DNA of 64,000 bases from Lutibacter citreus. GTDB taxonomy: Bacteria; Bacteroidota; Bacteroidia; Flavobacteriales; Flavobacteriaceae. This document shows positions 26,964-34,612 of the stretch, in pieces. The stretch spans positions 62,001 through 126,000 of the forward strand of contig NZ_QEIH01000008.1 in assembly GCF_003260195.1 (NCBI RefSeq). The letters run 5' to 3'. Position 1 is the stretch's first letter, and each line of letters starts with the position of its first letter. The translations under genes and the position numbers were made by a program. The notes under the pieces were generated by a model. The model did not search any database. It was not told the origin of the DNA and saw only the letters and a program-made list of their open reading frames with translations.

Positions 26964-28901
26964 ATGGAAATTAAATCAATAGGAAATTTAAAAAGTATTA
27001 GATATGAAGAGGCAGGGAAGTTTGAGGAGACTAGATTTGAAAAAATTCATAATGTATTAGTTCCAAATTCAAGAGAGGGGTCAATAAGAGTGGCAAAAGA
27101 AATTTATGAGTTAATTATTGATAAGCAATTAAACAATGAAGAATGTGTTTTAGGTTTAGCTACAGGGTCCTCTCCAATAAAAGTTTATGAAGAATTGGTG
27201 AGAATGCATAAAGAAGAAGGATTAAGTTTTGTAAATGTTGTTACTTTTAATTTAGATGAATATTATCCTATGACAAAAGGTAACATTCAGAGTTATTATT
27301 ACTTTATGCATGAGCATTTATTTAATCATGTAGATATATTACCTGAAAATATACATATACCTGACGGAACTGTATCTAATGATGAATTACATGAGTATTG
27401 TATAGATTATGAGAAGGCAATAGAAGAAAAAGGGGGGATTGATTTACAATTATTAGGAATTGGAAGAACTGGGCATATTGGTTTTAATGAACCAGGTTCT
27501 CATTATAATTCTGAAACAAGAAGTATTATTTTAGATTATATAACAAAAGTAGATGCTGCACCTTCATTTTTGGGTATTGATAATGTACCTAGAAAAGCTA
27601 TTACTATGGGGATTAGAACTGTAAGAAAAGCTAAAAGAATTATTTTAATGGCTTGGGGACAGAACAAAGCTTCAATAATTAAAAAAACTATTGAAGAAGA
27701 TATTTCTTCAAAAGTGCCTGCTTCATATTTACAACAACATAATAACACAACATTTATTTTAGATATTGAAGCAGCTTCAGATTTAACAAGAATTAATACT
27801 CCTTGGTTGGTGGGACCTTGTGTTTGGGATGAAAAACTAATTAATAAAGCTATTATTTGGTTATGTGAGAAAACGGGTAAATCAATATTAAAATTGATTG
27901 ATGAGGATTATAATGATAACGGCATGTCTAGTTTATTAGCAGATAAAGGCTCATCTTATGATTTAAATATTAAAATGTTTAATAAAGTGCAGCATACAAT
28001 TACTGGTTGGCCAGGAGGTAAGCCTAATGCAGATGATACCTCAAGACCCGAAAGAGCAACTCCAGCGGTAAAGAGGGTGTTAATTTTTAGTCCCCATCCA
28101 GATGATGATGTTATTTCAATGGGAGGAACTTTTGATAGGTTAGTGGAGCAGGGTCATGAGGTTCATGTAGCTTATCAAACATCAGGAAATATTGCTGTAT
28201 CTAATTATGAAGCTCTTAAGTTTGTAGAAGTTACAAAAAGTATGAGCGCCAAAAATGATATGGATTTAATTAATAAAATAGTTAATGATATTAAATCTGA
28301 AAAAGAAAATGAAGTTGATAGTTTTGAGGTTAGGAGATTGAAAGGTATTATTCGTCAGTGTGAATCTTTAGGAGCCACTAGATATTTAGGTGTTTCAGAT
28401 AGTAATGTCCATTTTTTAAATTTGCCTTTTTATGAAACAGGAAGTATTAAAAAGAATCCACTTGGAGAAGAAGATGTTAAAATAATGTGTAATATTATTA
28501 AAGAAATTAAGCCACATCAAATTTATGCTGCGGGAGATTTAGCAGATCCACATGGAACACATAAAGTGAGTTTAGATGCATTGTTTGAAGCTTTGAAAAT
28601 ATTAAAACCAGAACCATTTATGAATGACTGTTGGCTATGGTTATATAGAGGGGCATGGCAAGAGTGGGATATTAATGAAATAGATATGGCGGTTCCAATG
28701 AGTCCAGATCAGGTATTAAAAAAGAGAAAAGCTATATTTTTTCATCAATCACAAAAAGATGGTGTAATGTTTCAGGGAAGTGATATTAGAGAGTTTTGGA
28801 TGCGTGCTGAAGATAGAAATACCAAAACAGCTCAAAAATATAATGAATTAGGATTAGCAGATTATGAAGCTATGGAAGCATTTGTAAGATGGTATTTCTA
28901 A
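26964..28901 (+). CDS. nagB: Glucosamine-6-phosphate deaminase-like domain fused to a PIG-L deacetylase domain
   Basis: This 645-residue protein joins two enzymes. Residues about 20-300 form a NagB-type deaminase with ATGSSPIKVYEEL and NLDEYYPM (Asp98), and with GIGRTGHIGFNEP. In E. coli NagB the last motif reads DGH with a catalytic Asp141; here that position is Thr169, while the His171 and Glu176 equivalents are kept. Residues about 370-600 form a PIG-L/LmbE domain with the zinc-binding HPDDD (378-382) and PHGTH. NagB makes fructose-6-phosphate and ammonia from GlcN-6-P; PIG-L enzymes remove acetyl from GlcNAc groups. The fusion could therefore turn GlcNAc-6-P, the product of MurQ, into Fru-6-P, replacing NagA, which is absent here. 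No signal peptide is present, so it is cytoplasmic. The Thr substitution leaves the deaminase activity open. Confidence 0.85.
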   Translation: MEIKSIGNLKSIRYEEAGKFEETRFEKIHNVLVPNSREGSIRVAKEIYELIIDKQLNNEECVLGLATGSSPIKVYEELVRMHKEEGLSFVNVVTFNLDEYYPMTKGNIQSYYYFMHEHLFNHVDILPENIHIPDGTVSNDELHEYCIDYEKAIEEKGGIDLQLLGIGRTGHIGFNEPGSHYNSETRSIILDYITKVDAAPSFLGIDNVPRKAITMGIRTVRKAKRIILMAWGQNKASIIKKTIEEDISSKVPASYLQQHNNTTFILDIEAASDLTRINTPWLVGPCVWDEKLINKAIIWLCEKTGKSILKLIDEDYNDNGMSSLLADKGSSYDLNIKMFNKVQHTITGWPGGKPNADDTSRPERATPAVKRVLIFSPHPDDDVISMGGTFDRLVEQGHEVHVAYQTSGNIAVSNYEALKFVEVTKSMSAKNDMDLINKIVNDIKSEKENEVDSFEVRRLKGIIRQCESLGATRYLGVSDSNVHFLNLPFYETGSIKKNPLGEEDVKIMCNIIKEIKPHQIYAAGDLADPHGTHKVSLDALFEALKILKPEPFMNDCWLWLYRGAWQEWDINEIDMAVPMSPDQVLKKRKAIFFHQSQKDGVMFQGSDIREFWMRAEDRNTKTAQKYNELGLADYEAMEAFVRWYF

Positions 28902-29114
28902 TCATTAAAAAAACATAACATTAATTTTTTTTGTGGCTATGGTTCTTTAAATATCTTTTTTTTTAATAAAATTGTATGCAGAAAAGGAATGTCACTGCTT
29001 CAGGTTTTTGTGTTTTATTACCCTATATTAATTATTTTATATTACACTTTTGAAAGCCATGAACTAGGTTTGAAAAAGGAATAATTAACAATCAATTAAA
29101 ATTTAGTAAATGCA

Positions 29115-30221
29115 ATGATGACTGCTAAAAGATTGATGTCACTAGATGTTTTAAGAGGTTTAACAATAGCCTTAATGATTATGGTTAATAACCCCGGAAG
29201 TTGGAGTTATGTATATTCACCTTTACGGCATTCTAAATGGCATGGTTGTACACCTACTGATTTAATTTTTCCTTTTTTTTTATTTATTGTTGGAGTCTCT
29301 ATGTGGTACTCCTTTAAAAAGTATGGAGAAGGGGTAACAAGAAAGGCATTGTTAAAAGTATTGAAAAGATTTTTAGTAATCTTTTTGTTAGGTCTTTTTT
29401 TAAATGCATTTCCTAAATTTAATTTTGAAAATTTACGATTTTTCGGAGTTCTTCAGCGTATCTCAATTGCTTATGCGGTAGGAGCTCTTTTTTGCATGCG
29501 ATTTAATTATAAGCAATTATTAATTGTGTGTACTTTAATATTAATAGGTTATTGGGGGATACTTTCTTTTTGGGGCTCAGGAGATGTTTATAGTTTAACT
29601 TCTAATGCCGCAGGGAAATTAGATTTACTTCTGTTTAGTGAAAATCATATTTACAAAGGGTTTGGAATTCCTTTTGATCCAGAAGGTTTGTTGTCTGCAA
29701 TTCCCTCAGTAGTTACAGTAATATTAGGTTATCTTTCAGGTAGGTTAATTAATGTATCTGAAAACGTAATAGAGGCAGTTAAAAAACTAATAGGCTATGG
29801 GATGTTAATTACCGTTTTTGGTTGGTTTTGGGGGTATGTTTTTCCAATAAATAAACCTTTATGGACAAGTTCTTATGTTTTATATGCAGGTGGTTTGGCA
29901 ATGCTGTTTTTAGCTTTATTATTATGGGTTATAGATGTAAAAGGAATTAAAAAATGGACAAAACCGTTTATTCATTTTGGGACAAACCCATTATTTATTT
30001 TTGTGTTTTCTGGAATTTATGTTAGGGTGATTATATATTTAGTGAAAAGTACAAATTCTGAAGGAGAAACGGAGACTGGTTATGAATATTTATATAACCA
30101 TTTATTTGTTCCAATTGCAGGGAATATGAATGGTTCACTATTATTTGCTATTTCACATATTATTGTATTTTGGTTACTAACCTATATTTTATATATGAAT
30201 AAAATATTTATTAAAATATAA
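29115..30221 (+). CDS. NagX/HGSNAT-like membrane acyltransferase (DUF5009 type)
   Basis: A 368-residue membrane protein with about ten hydrophobic segments. It opens with RLMSLDVLRGLTIALMIMVN and LRHSKWHGCTPTDLIFPFFLFIVG (quoted in part), where the conserved SKWHG...TPTDLIFPFF block contains the histidine used in the heparan alpha-glucosaminide N-acetyltransferase family. Bacterial relatives (NagX, YeiB-like) are often found next to GlcNAc catabolic genes and are thought to act on amino sugars at the inner membrane. It starts 213 bases after the nagB fusion on the same strand. The precise reaction is unknown. Confidence 0.8.
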   Translation: MMTAKRLMSLDVLRGLTIALMIMVNNPGSWSYVYSPLRHSKWHGCTPTDLIFPFFLFIVGVSMWYSFKKYGEGVTRKALLKVLKRFLVIFLLGLFLNAFPKFNFENLRFFGVLQRISIAYAVGALFCMRFNYKQLLIVCTLILIGYWGILSFWGSGDVYSLTSNAAGKLDLLLFSENHIYKGFGIPFDPEGLLSAIPSVVTVILGYLSGRLINVSENVIEAVKKLIGYGMLITVFGWFWGYVFPINKPLWTSSYVLYAGGLAMLFLALLLWVIDVKGIKKWTKPFIHFGTNPLFIFVFSGIYVRVIIYLVKSTNSEGETETGYEYLYNHLFVPIAGNMNGSLLFAISHIIVFWLLTYILYMNKIFIKI

Positions 30222-30233
30222 AGTAAAAAAAAC

Positions 30234-30264
30234 TTTGTAGAAATAAAAATAGATTATATATTTG
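30234..30264 (+). promoter_or_regulatory. Promoter of tRNA-Val
   Basis: TTTG at 30234-30237 and TATATTTG at 30257-30264 are separated by 19 bases, an exact Bacteroidota sigma-ABfr type promoter, about 10 bases before the mature tRNA 5' end. Confidence 0.7.
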
Positions 30265-30274
30265 CATCCGCTTA

Positions 30275-30352
30275 GGGCAATTAGCTCAGTTGGTTCAGAG
30301 CACCTCGTTTACACCGAGGGGGTCGGGGGTTCGAATCCCTCATTGCCCACCA
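30275..30352 (+). tRNA. tRNA-Val(UAC)
   Basis: The 78-base cloverleaf is complete: acceptor GGGCAAT/ATTGCCC, D arm GCTC/GAGC, anticodon stem CCTCG/CGAGG with loop TTTACAC (anticodon TAC, valine), five-base variable region, T arm with TTCGAAT loop, discriminator A and an encoded CCA. It is preceded by its own promoter and followed immediately by a hairpin terminator. Its 3' end recurs in degenerate form at 13795-13842. Confidence 0.97.
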
Positions 30353-30388
30353 AAGTAAATCCTACTAGAAATAGTAGGATTTTTTTAT
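30341..30388 (+). repeat. tRNA-Val 3' end and terminator, parent copy of 48-base repeat
   Basis: This block matches 13795-13842 at 45 of 48 positions in the same orientation, 16.5 kb apart. It spans the tRNA acceptor strand, CCA and the full terminator. Confidence 0.6.
30353..30387 (+). terminator. Rho-independent terminator of tRNA-Val
   Basis: The stem AATCCTACT / AGTAGGATT with loop AGAAAT and seven T directly follows the CCA; it is identical to the terminator at 13811-13841. Confidence 0.85.
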
Positions 30389-30407
30389 TTAAAATAATTT
30401 ACAAAAG

Positions 30408-30528
30408 TATGACACTTGTCATATGTTTATAGAGTAACTTAAGTTACATTTGTAATGTAGATTTAATTATCTACATTCTTTTTCATAGCAATTTTACCCT
30501 CTTAGCATCTTGCTTAAGAGGGTTTTTT
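30408..30528 (+). ncRNA. Candidate small RNA unit with palindromes and terminator
   Basis: This gene-free stretch holds four consecutive symmetric elements. They are TATGACA/TGTCATA (30408-30423), the perfect palindrome GTAACTTAAGTTAC (30434-30447), AATGTAGAT/ATCTACATT (30454-30477), and a strong terminator CCCTCTTA/TAAGAGGG with six T (30497-30528). A TACATTTG box at 30445-30452 fits the -7 consensus, although no well-spaced TTTG lies upstream. Transcription from it would start near 30458 and give an RNA of about 70 bases: a 5' hairpin, a short linker and the terminator. No open reading frame fits between. The rest of the 362-base gap between the tRNA and the next gene is AT-rich with nothing else recognised. 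Confidence 0.35.
30497..30528 (+). terminator. Orphan rho-independent terminator
   Basis: An 8-bp stem CCCTCTTA/TAAGAGGG and six T appear with no protein gene ending before them; the tRNA already has its own terminator 110 bases upstream. This implies a further short transcript. Confidence 0.75.
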
Positions 30529-30714
30529 ATTTATATAATGCTTTTTAAAATTTAAAAGCTTTTTTAAGGTGTTTATGAATGTATCCTAAAAATATTTTTT
30601 TTATAAAAATCTAATTTTTAGTTTTTTACAAATAGTCAGTCTTTTTTTTTCCTCTAAAAATGTGACTTTTTTTGAAGTTAGTGTCAAAAATTTTAAATAA
30701 TAATTGAATATAAT

Positions 30715-31041
30715 ATGGCGAAATTTGAAATTTTTAAAGATAAAAAAGAGGAATTTAGATTTAGATTAAAGGCTGGAAATGGGCAAATAATTTTGGTTAG
30801 TGAAGGTTATAAAATAAAAGCAAGTTGTTTAAATGGGATTGAATCTGTACGAGAAAATTCTCAAGATGATTCAAAATTCGAAAAGTTGATTGCAAAAAAT
30901 GGAAAGCCACATTTTAATTTGAAAGCATCGAACGGGCAGGTTATTGGAGTGAGTGAAATATATTCATCAATGATAACTATGAATAATGGAATTAATTCTA
31001 TTAAAAAGAATGCTGTAAAGGCTATAATTGTAGAAGTTTAA
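30715..31041 (+). CDS. DUF1508 (YegP-like) protein with two tandem repeats
   Basis: The 108-residue protein contains two copies of the DUF1508 motif: FRLKAGNGQIILVSEGY...GIESVREN and FNLKASNGQVIGVSEIY...GINSIKKN. The family is small and cytoplasmic, found singly or as tandem pairs in many bacteria, with no established function. It is a single-gene unit, followed by its own terminator. Confidence 0.88.
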   Translation: MAKFEIFKDKKEEFRFRLKAGNGQIILVSEGYKIKASCLNGIESVRENSQDDSKFEKLIAKNGKPHFNLKASNGQVIGVSEIYSSMITMNNGINSIKKNAVKAIIVEV

Positions 31042-31067
31042 AAAAGGATTTATTATTATAATTAAAA

Positions 31068-31106
31068 AAACCACAGACAAATTATTAATTTGATGTGGTT
31101 TTTTTG
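31068..31106 (+). terminator. Terminator after the DUF1508 gene
   Basis: AAACCACA pairs with TGTGGTTT and is followed by a T run. The structure is bidirectional and can also end the convergent starch transcript from the right. Confidence 0.7.
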
Positions 31107-31173
31107 TTGAAAACAGATAAAGTTTTTAATTAATTATTGTTTTAGTAATTCTTTAATACATTTATTTTTAAAG

Positions 31174-34100
31174 TTATTGTTTTACAATTTTAAAAGAGAT
31201 TGGCTCTTCTAAATAAACTTTAGCGATATATATTCCTGTTGGATTATTTTCTAAATTAAGTTGAACTTTTCCAGACAAAACAGGGTAGGTTTTAGATGAA
31301 ATTAATTGAGATTGAATATTGTAAATTTCAATGTTTACTTTTTTCTCTGCAGTTGGTAATGCTATTTCAAAAGCTCCTTGTGTAGGATTTGGATACCCAA
31401 TTATTTCTTCAGTTAATTTTATCATTTTAGAATAAACTCCTTCGCAGGTAACTGCTGATTTAACTGAAACAACATCACCATTTTTAACTGAAACAGAAAA
31501 TTCTGGTGCATAGGTGTTTAAAACGGATTTGTTATTAACAAACACATTAAAAGGTGCTGTTCCATTAGTAATTTCTATTGAAGCAGTTTTGGAACTAATG
31601 TTAGTTTTTCCTGAAATTACTGTACCTTCTTCAATGGTAACCGAATAACATTGGCTAAAAGTTGTGCCCACTACTTCAATACAGAAATCGTAAGTTTCGG
31701 GTGCTAAATCTTCAACAGAAAGTGCTGTGTTATTAGTTAAATTGTATTTTTGGTTGTCTATTGTAACAGTATAATTATAAGACTCTTCTGCTGAAATAAT
31801 TATTTGTCCATTATTTTTATCTGGACAAGTTTCGCCAATAGCTTCAATAGTAAAATTATTTGCAGCTAAAGAAAAAGATGTACATCCAGTTGAGTTTACT
31901 TCTTGCCCTAAAGGTGTATTTGGACATAAATCTTCGGTGTCAGGAACGCCATCTCCATCGCTATCATCGGCAGAAGTTCCACCACGAGGATCTAATACTT
32001 TTTTAGAAGTATACATTTTATATTCTCCAGGATTTAAAGTAATAGATTGTGTTGTATTTGATACATCATTTTCTTCTCCTGTAAAATACTCATACCAAGT
32101 TCCTGTTTTTGTAAAATTGGTTGCAATTGATTTACTAGTAATGTCAAAATTACCAATAATAACAACATCCATTGAGGCGTGTTTTAAAACAATTGATTTG
32201 GATAAACCACTTACATTTAAAGTAAAATTTGAAGTGTTAAATACTTCAGGATATTGTTTTTTAAAGGCAATCATGGTTGCCCAAGTTGTATAAATATGAT
32301 TTCTGTTTACATCACTTTTATATTCCCATTTAATTGGTTTTCTAAATAATCTACAATCATCACTAATAGTTGTTCCATCATCGCAAGTATTTATGGAATA
32401 ATCGTAACCTAATTCTCCAAATTGCCAAATCATTTTAGGTCCAGGAATTGTAAAAAAGAACATTCCAGCAGTTTCTTCTCTAGATAAAGCTGTAGTTATA
32501 TCTGTTACATTATATTCGGAATTATTATTTCCATATTGTAAATTTTTATACATTAATCTTTCTTCATCATGGCTTTCCATATACCCAACAACATTAGGGT
32601 TGTTCCAACCTCTTTCTTTATATGAAATCCAAGAAATATCAGAATCTGAACTATATCCCATTGTGTTTTGGTTGTAGCTAGAATTCATATTTCCCCATAG
32701 CATTATACCGTAATTAGCTAATTCTGTTTCTTCGGAATTATCTGCTAAATGTTCAAAAATAACATAAGGTTTGTTTGTTGGGTTGTTGCTCCAAACATGG
32801 TCTGCATAATTTTTTAATATTTCAATTCTTGATGCATCATAATCACTTCCCCAACTAGATGTTCCGTAGGGCGTATTTGAAAAACCTTTTGTAAAATCGA
32901 ATCTAAAACCATCAATTTTATATTCGTTCATCCAATAATCTAAAACATTGTTAAAAAAAGAAGTAGTATATGTGGATTCATGATTAAAATCGTAGCCCCA
33001 TTGTGCACTAGGGTTTAAAAAATTACTTTTTTCATTGTACCACGGATTGTCTGCTGAAGGTCTGTTATTAAGATCATCCCAATACATTTGAGCTAAAGGA
33101 GATTGACTATAAGAATGATTAAAAACAACATCTGCTAAAACTGCAATTCCACGTTCATGACAAGCATCTACAAATGTTTTAAAATTATTTTTTGTACCAT
33201 AAGCTTTATCCAATGCCATATATAAAGCAGGGTTATATCCCCAGCTATCAGCACCTTCAAATTCATTTATAGGCATAAGTTCAATGGCATTTACACCTAA
33301 AGTTTCTAAATAATCTAAATGAGTTAAGGCTTCTGTAAAAGAATCATTTTCAGTAAAATCTCTTATAAAAAGTTCATAAATAATTAAATTATCCTGTGCT
33401 GGTTTTACAAAATTGTTAATATTCCAATTATAGGATGTTTCGTTTATTTTAAATGTTGAAACATAACCTGTTGTTAGGCCTTCAGGATATACTTTTAGAT
33501 TTGGATAATTCCCAGTTTTAATATATTGGTCTGTCCAAGGATCTAATATTTTTTCAGAATAAGGATCGGCAACTTTAATAGTATAATCTATTAAATATTG
33601 GTAGGCATATTCTGTGTTTGTATCTAAATTGTTAAGAGTAATCCAGAAGTATTCACCATCTTTATAAAGTTGGTAGTTTTCATTAATAGTCCAATTGTTA
33701 AAATCGCCAATTAATAAAACATCGTTTTTATTTGGAGCTAAAAGTACAAATGTAAATGTACCGTCTCCGTTATTATTAAATCCATTTGTTACACCAGTTG
33801 GCATTGGTTGGTTTTGAGTTGGATTTTTTACATAAATGGAAGTTTCAGTTTCCTTAGTTTCACTTCCAGAAGTTACTGTAGCTTTTATTAAATACGTACC
33901 TATTGAGGAAAGTATTATAGATTTTGATATACTATTTGTGTTTGAAGCAGTTTGTTGTAATTCTCCGTTCACAAAAAGTTCTAAATCAGCATTTATTGAA
34001 GATTCTGCTGAAATAGTTATAGTTGAGTTTAAATTGAATGCACTTCCATTGGATGGTTCTGTAAAAGTGATATTTAAACCTTCTTCGTACAAAGGAACAA

Positions 34101-34482
34101 ATATGTCTGAAGTTTGTTGAGAGCCATTAGAAGATCTGAAAACAAAATTTAATTTTGTAATTACTTCAGAAGTAGCAACTCCATAAAAAGAATATAAATT
34201 GGGTGTTATTACAAGCTCATACTGGTTGGTTGAAGTACGGGTTAATTTTACTTTAGGAGTGTTTACACTCCATTCAGCAATTACATTTTGCCATTGTTCT
34301 CCATTTACGGTTATGCCCGTATGTGCATATACATCTCCGGTGTAACCATCTAAACCTGTACCTGTTGCGTCAAACTTTATTGTAATTTCGCTTGTAGCAG
34401 TTGGAAGTGCAGGAACAGTACTAACTTGAGCAAAAGTAAGTATTGGTAAAAAAACGAGTAATATGTATAATAGTTTTTTCAT
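31174..34482 (-). CDS. Secreted GH13 alpha-amylase with CBM48 and T9SS sorting domain
   Basis: The ATG at 34482 gives a standard signal peptide (MKKLLYILLVFLPILTFAQ) and 1102 residues; an upstream in-frame start at 34545 would put 21 residues before it. In order: two N-terminal beta domains to about residue 220, a CBM48-like domain (LIGDFNNWTINENYQLYKDG) at about 240-330, and a GH13 barrel with nucleophile in DGFRFDFTKG, acid in IFEHLAD and the third carboxylate in MESHDEER. A calcium-binding thrombospondin-3-like stretch (DSDGDGVPDTEDLCP) and further beta domains follow. The last 75 residues are a type A T9SS C-terminal domain (GYPNPTQGAFEI ... KIVKQ). It is therefore exported through the type IX system and attached to or released from the surface, where it would cut starch into oligomers for the SusC/SusD complex, the task SusG has in Bacteroides. 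Confidence 0.92.
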   Translation of the reverse strand: MKKLLYILLVFLPILTFAQVSTVPALPTATSEITIKFDATGTGLDGYTGDVYAHTGITVNGEQWQNVIAEWSVNTPKVKLTRTSTNQYELVITPNLYSFYGVATSEVITKLNFVFRSSNGSQQTSDIFVPLYEEGLNITFTEPSNGSAFNLNSTITISAESSINADLELFVNGELQQTASNTNSISKSIILSSIGTYLIKATVTSGSETKETETSIYVKNPTQNQPMPTGVTNGFNNNGDGTFTFVLLAPNKNDVLLIGDFNNWTINENYQLYKDGEYFWITLNNLDTNTEYAYQYLIDYTIKVADPYSEKILDPWTDQYIKTGNYPNLKVYPEGLTTGYVSTFKINETSYNWNINNFVKPAQDNLIIYELFIRDFTENDSFTEALTHLDYLETLGVNAIELMPINEFEGADSWGYNPALYMALDKAYGTKNNFKTFVDACHERGIAVLADVVFNHSYSQSPLAQMYWDDLNNRPSADNPWYNEKSNFLNPSAQWGYDFNHESTYTTSFFNNVLDYWMNEYKIDGFRFDFTKGFSNTPYGTSSWGSDYDASRIEILKNYADHVWSNNPTNKPYVIFEHLADNSEETELANYGIMLWGNMNSSYNQNTMGYSSDSDISWISYKERGWNNPNVVGYMESHDEERLMYKNLQYGNNNSEYNVTDITTALSREETAGMFFFTIPGPKMIWQFGELGYDYSINTCDDGTTISDDCRLFRKPIKWEYKSDVNRNHIYTTWATMIAFKKQYPEVFNTSNFTLNVSGLSKSIVLKHASMDVVIIGNFDITSKSIATNFTKTGTWYEYFTGEENDVSNTTQSITLNPGEYKMYTSKKVLDPRGGTSADDSDGDGVPDTEDLCPNTPLGQEVNSTGCTSFSLAANNFTIEAIGETCPDKNNGQIIISAEESYNYTVTIDNQKYNLTNNTALSVEDLAPETYDFCIEVVGTTFSQCYSVTIEEGTVISGKTNISSKTASIEITNGTAPFNVFVNNKSVLNTYAPEFSVSVKNGDVVSVKSAVTCEGVYSKMIKLTEEIIGYPNPTQGAFEIALPTAEKKVNIEIYNIQSQLISSKTYPVLSGKVQLNLENNPTGIYIAKVYLEEPISFKIVKQ

Positions 34483-34563
34483 TTTTTTATTTATTAAATG
34501 ATTACTAAATGCAATGAACCGGAAACATAAAAGGAACCGGTTCACAGCAATAATTAATGTGAT

Positions 34564-34592
34564 AAAAGGCTGTTATTAGTAACAGCCTTTTT
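34564..34592 (-). terminator. Intraoperonic hairpin between susE-like and amylase genes
   Basis: A 12-bp stem AAAAGGCTGTTA/TAACAGCCTTTT with a four-base loop lies in the 130-base gap between the two genes. It could stabilise the susCDE message or reduce transcription of the amylase gene. The T run on the - strand is short (four), so termination is likely partial. Confidence 0.5.
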
Positions 34593-34612
34593 ATTTACTA
34601 TAAATATTTATT

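Noticed and set aside
13795..30388. The 16.5-kb segment between the two tRNA-Val 3' end copies as a mobile island
   Set aside because: The segment lies on the 5' side of the intact tRNA gene, whereas an element in a tRNA 3' end would lie downstream of it; no integrase is present. The cluster left of 13795 is the better island candidate.
31174..31200. CRISPR array or phage remnant anywhere in the window
   Set aside because: No regularly spaced repeats, cas genes, integrases or structural phage genes were seen; the only tandem repeats are the protein modules of the SusE-like gene.
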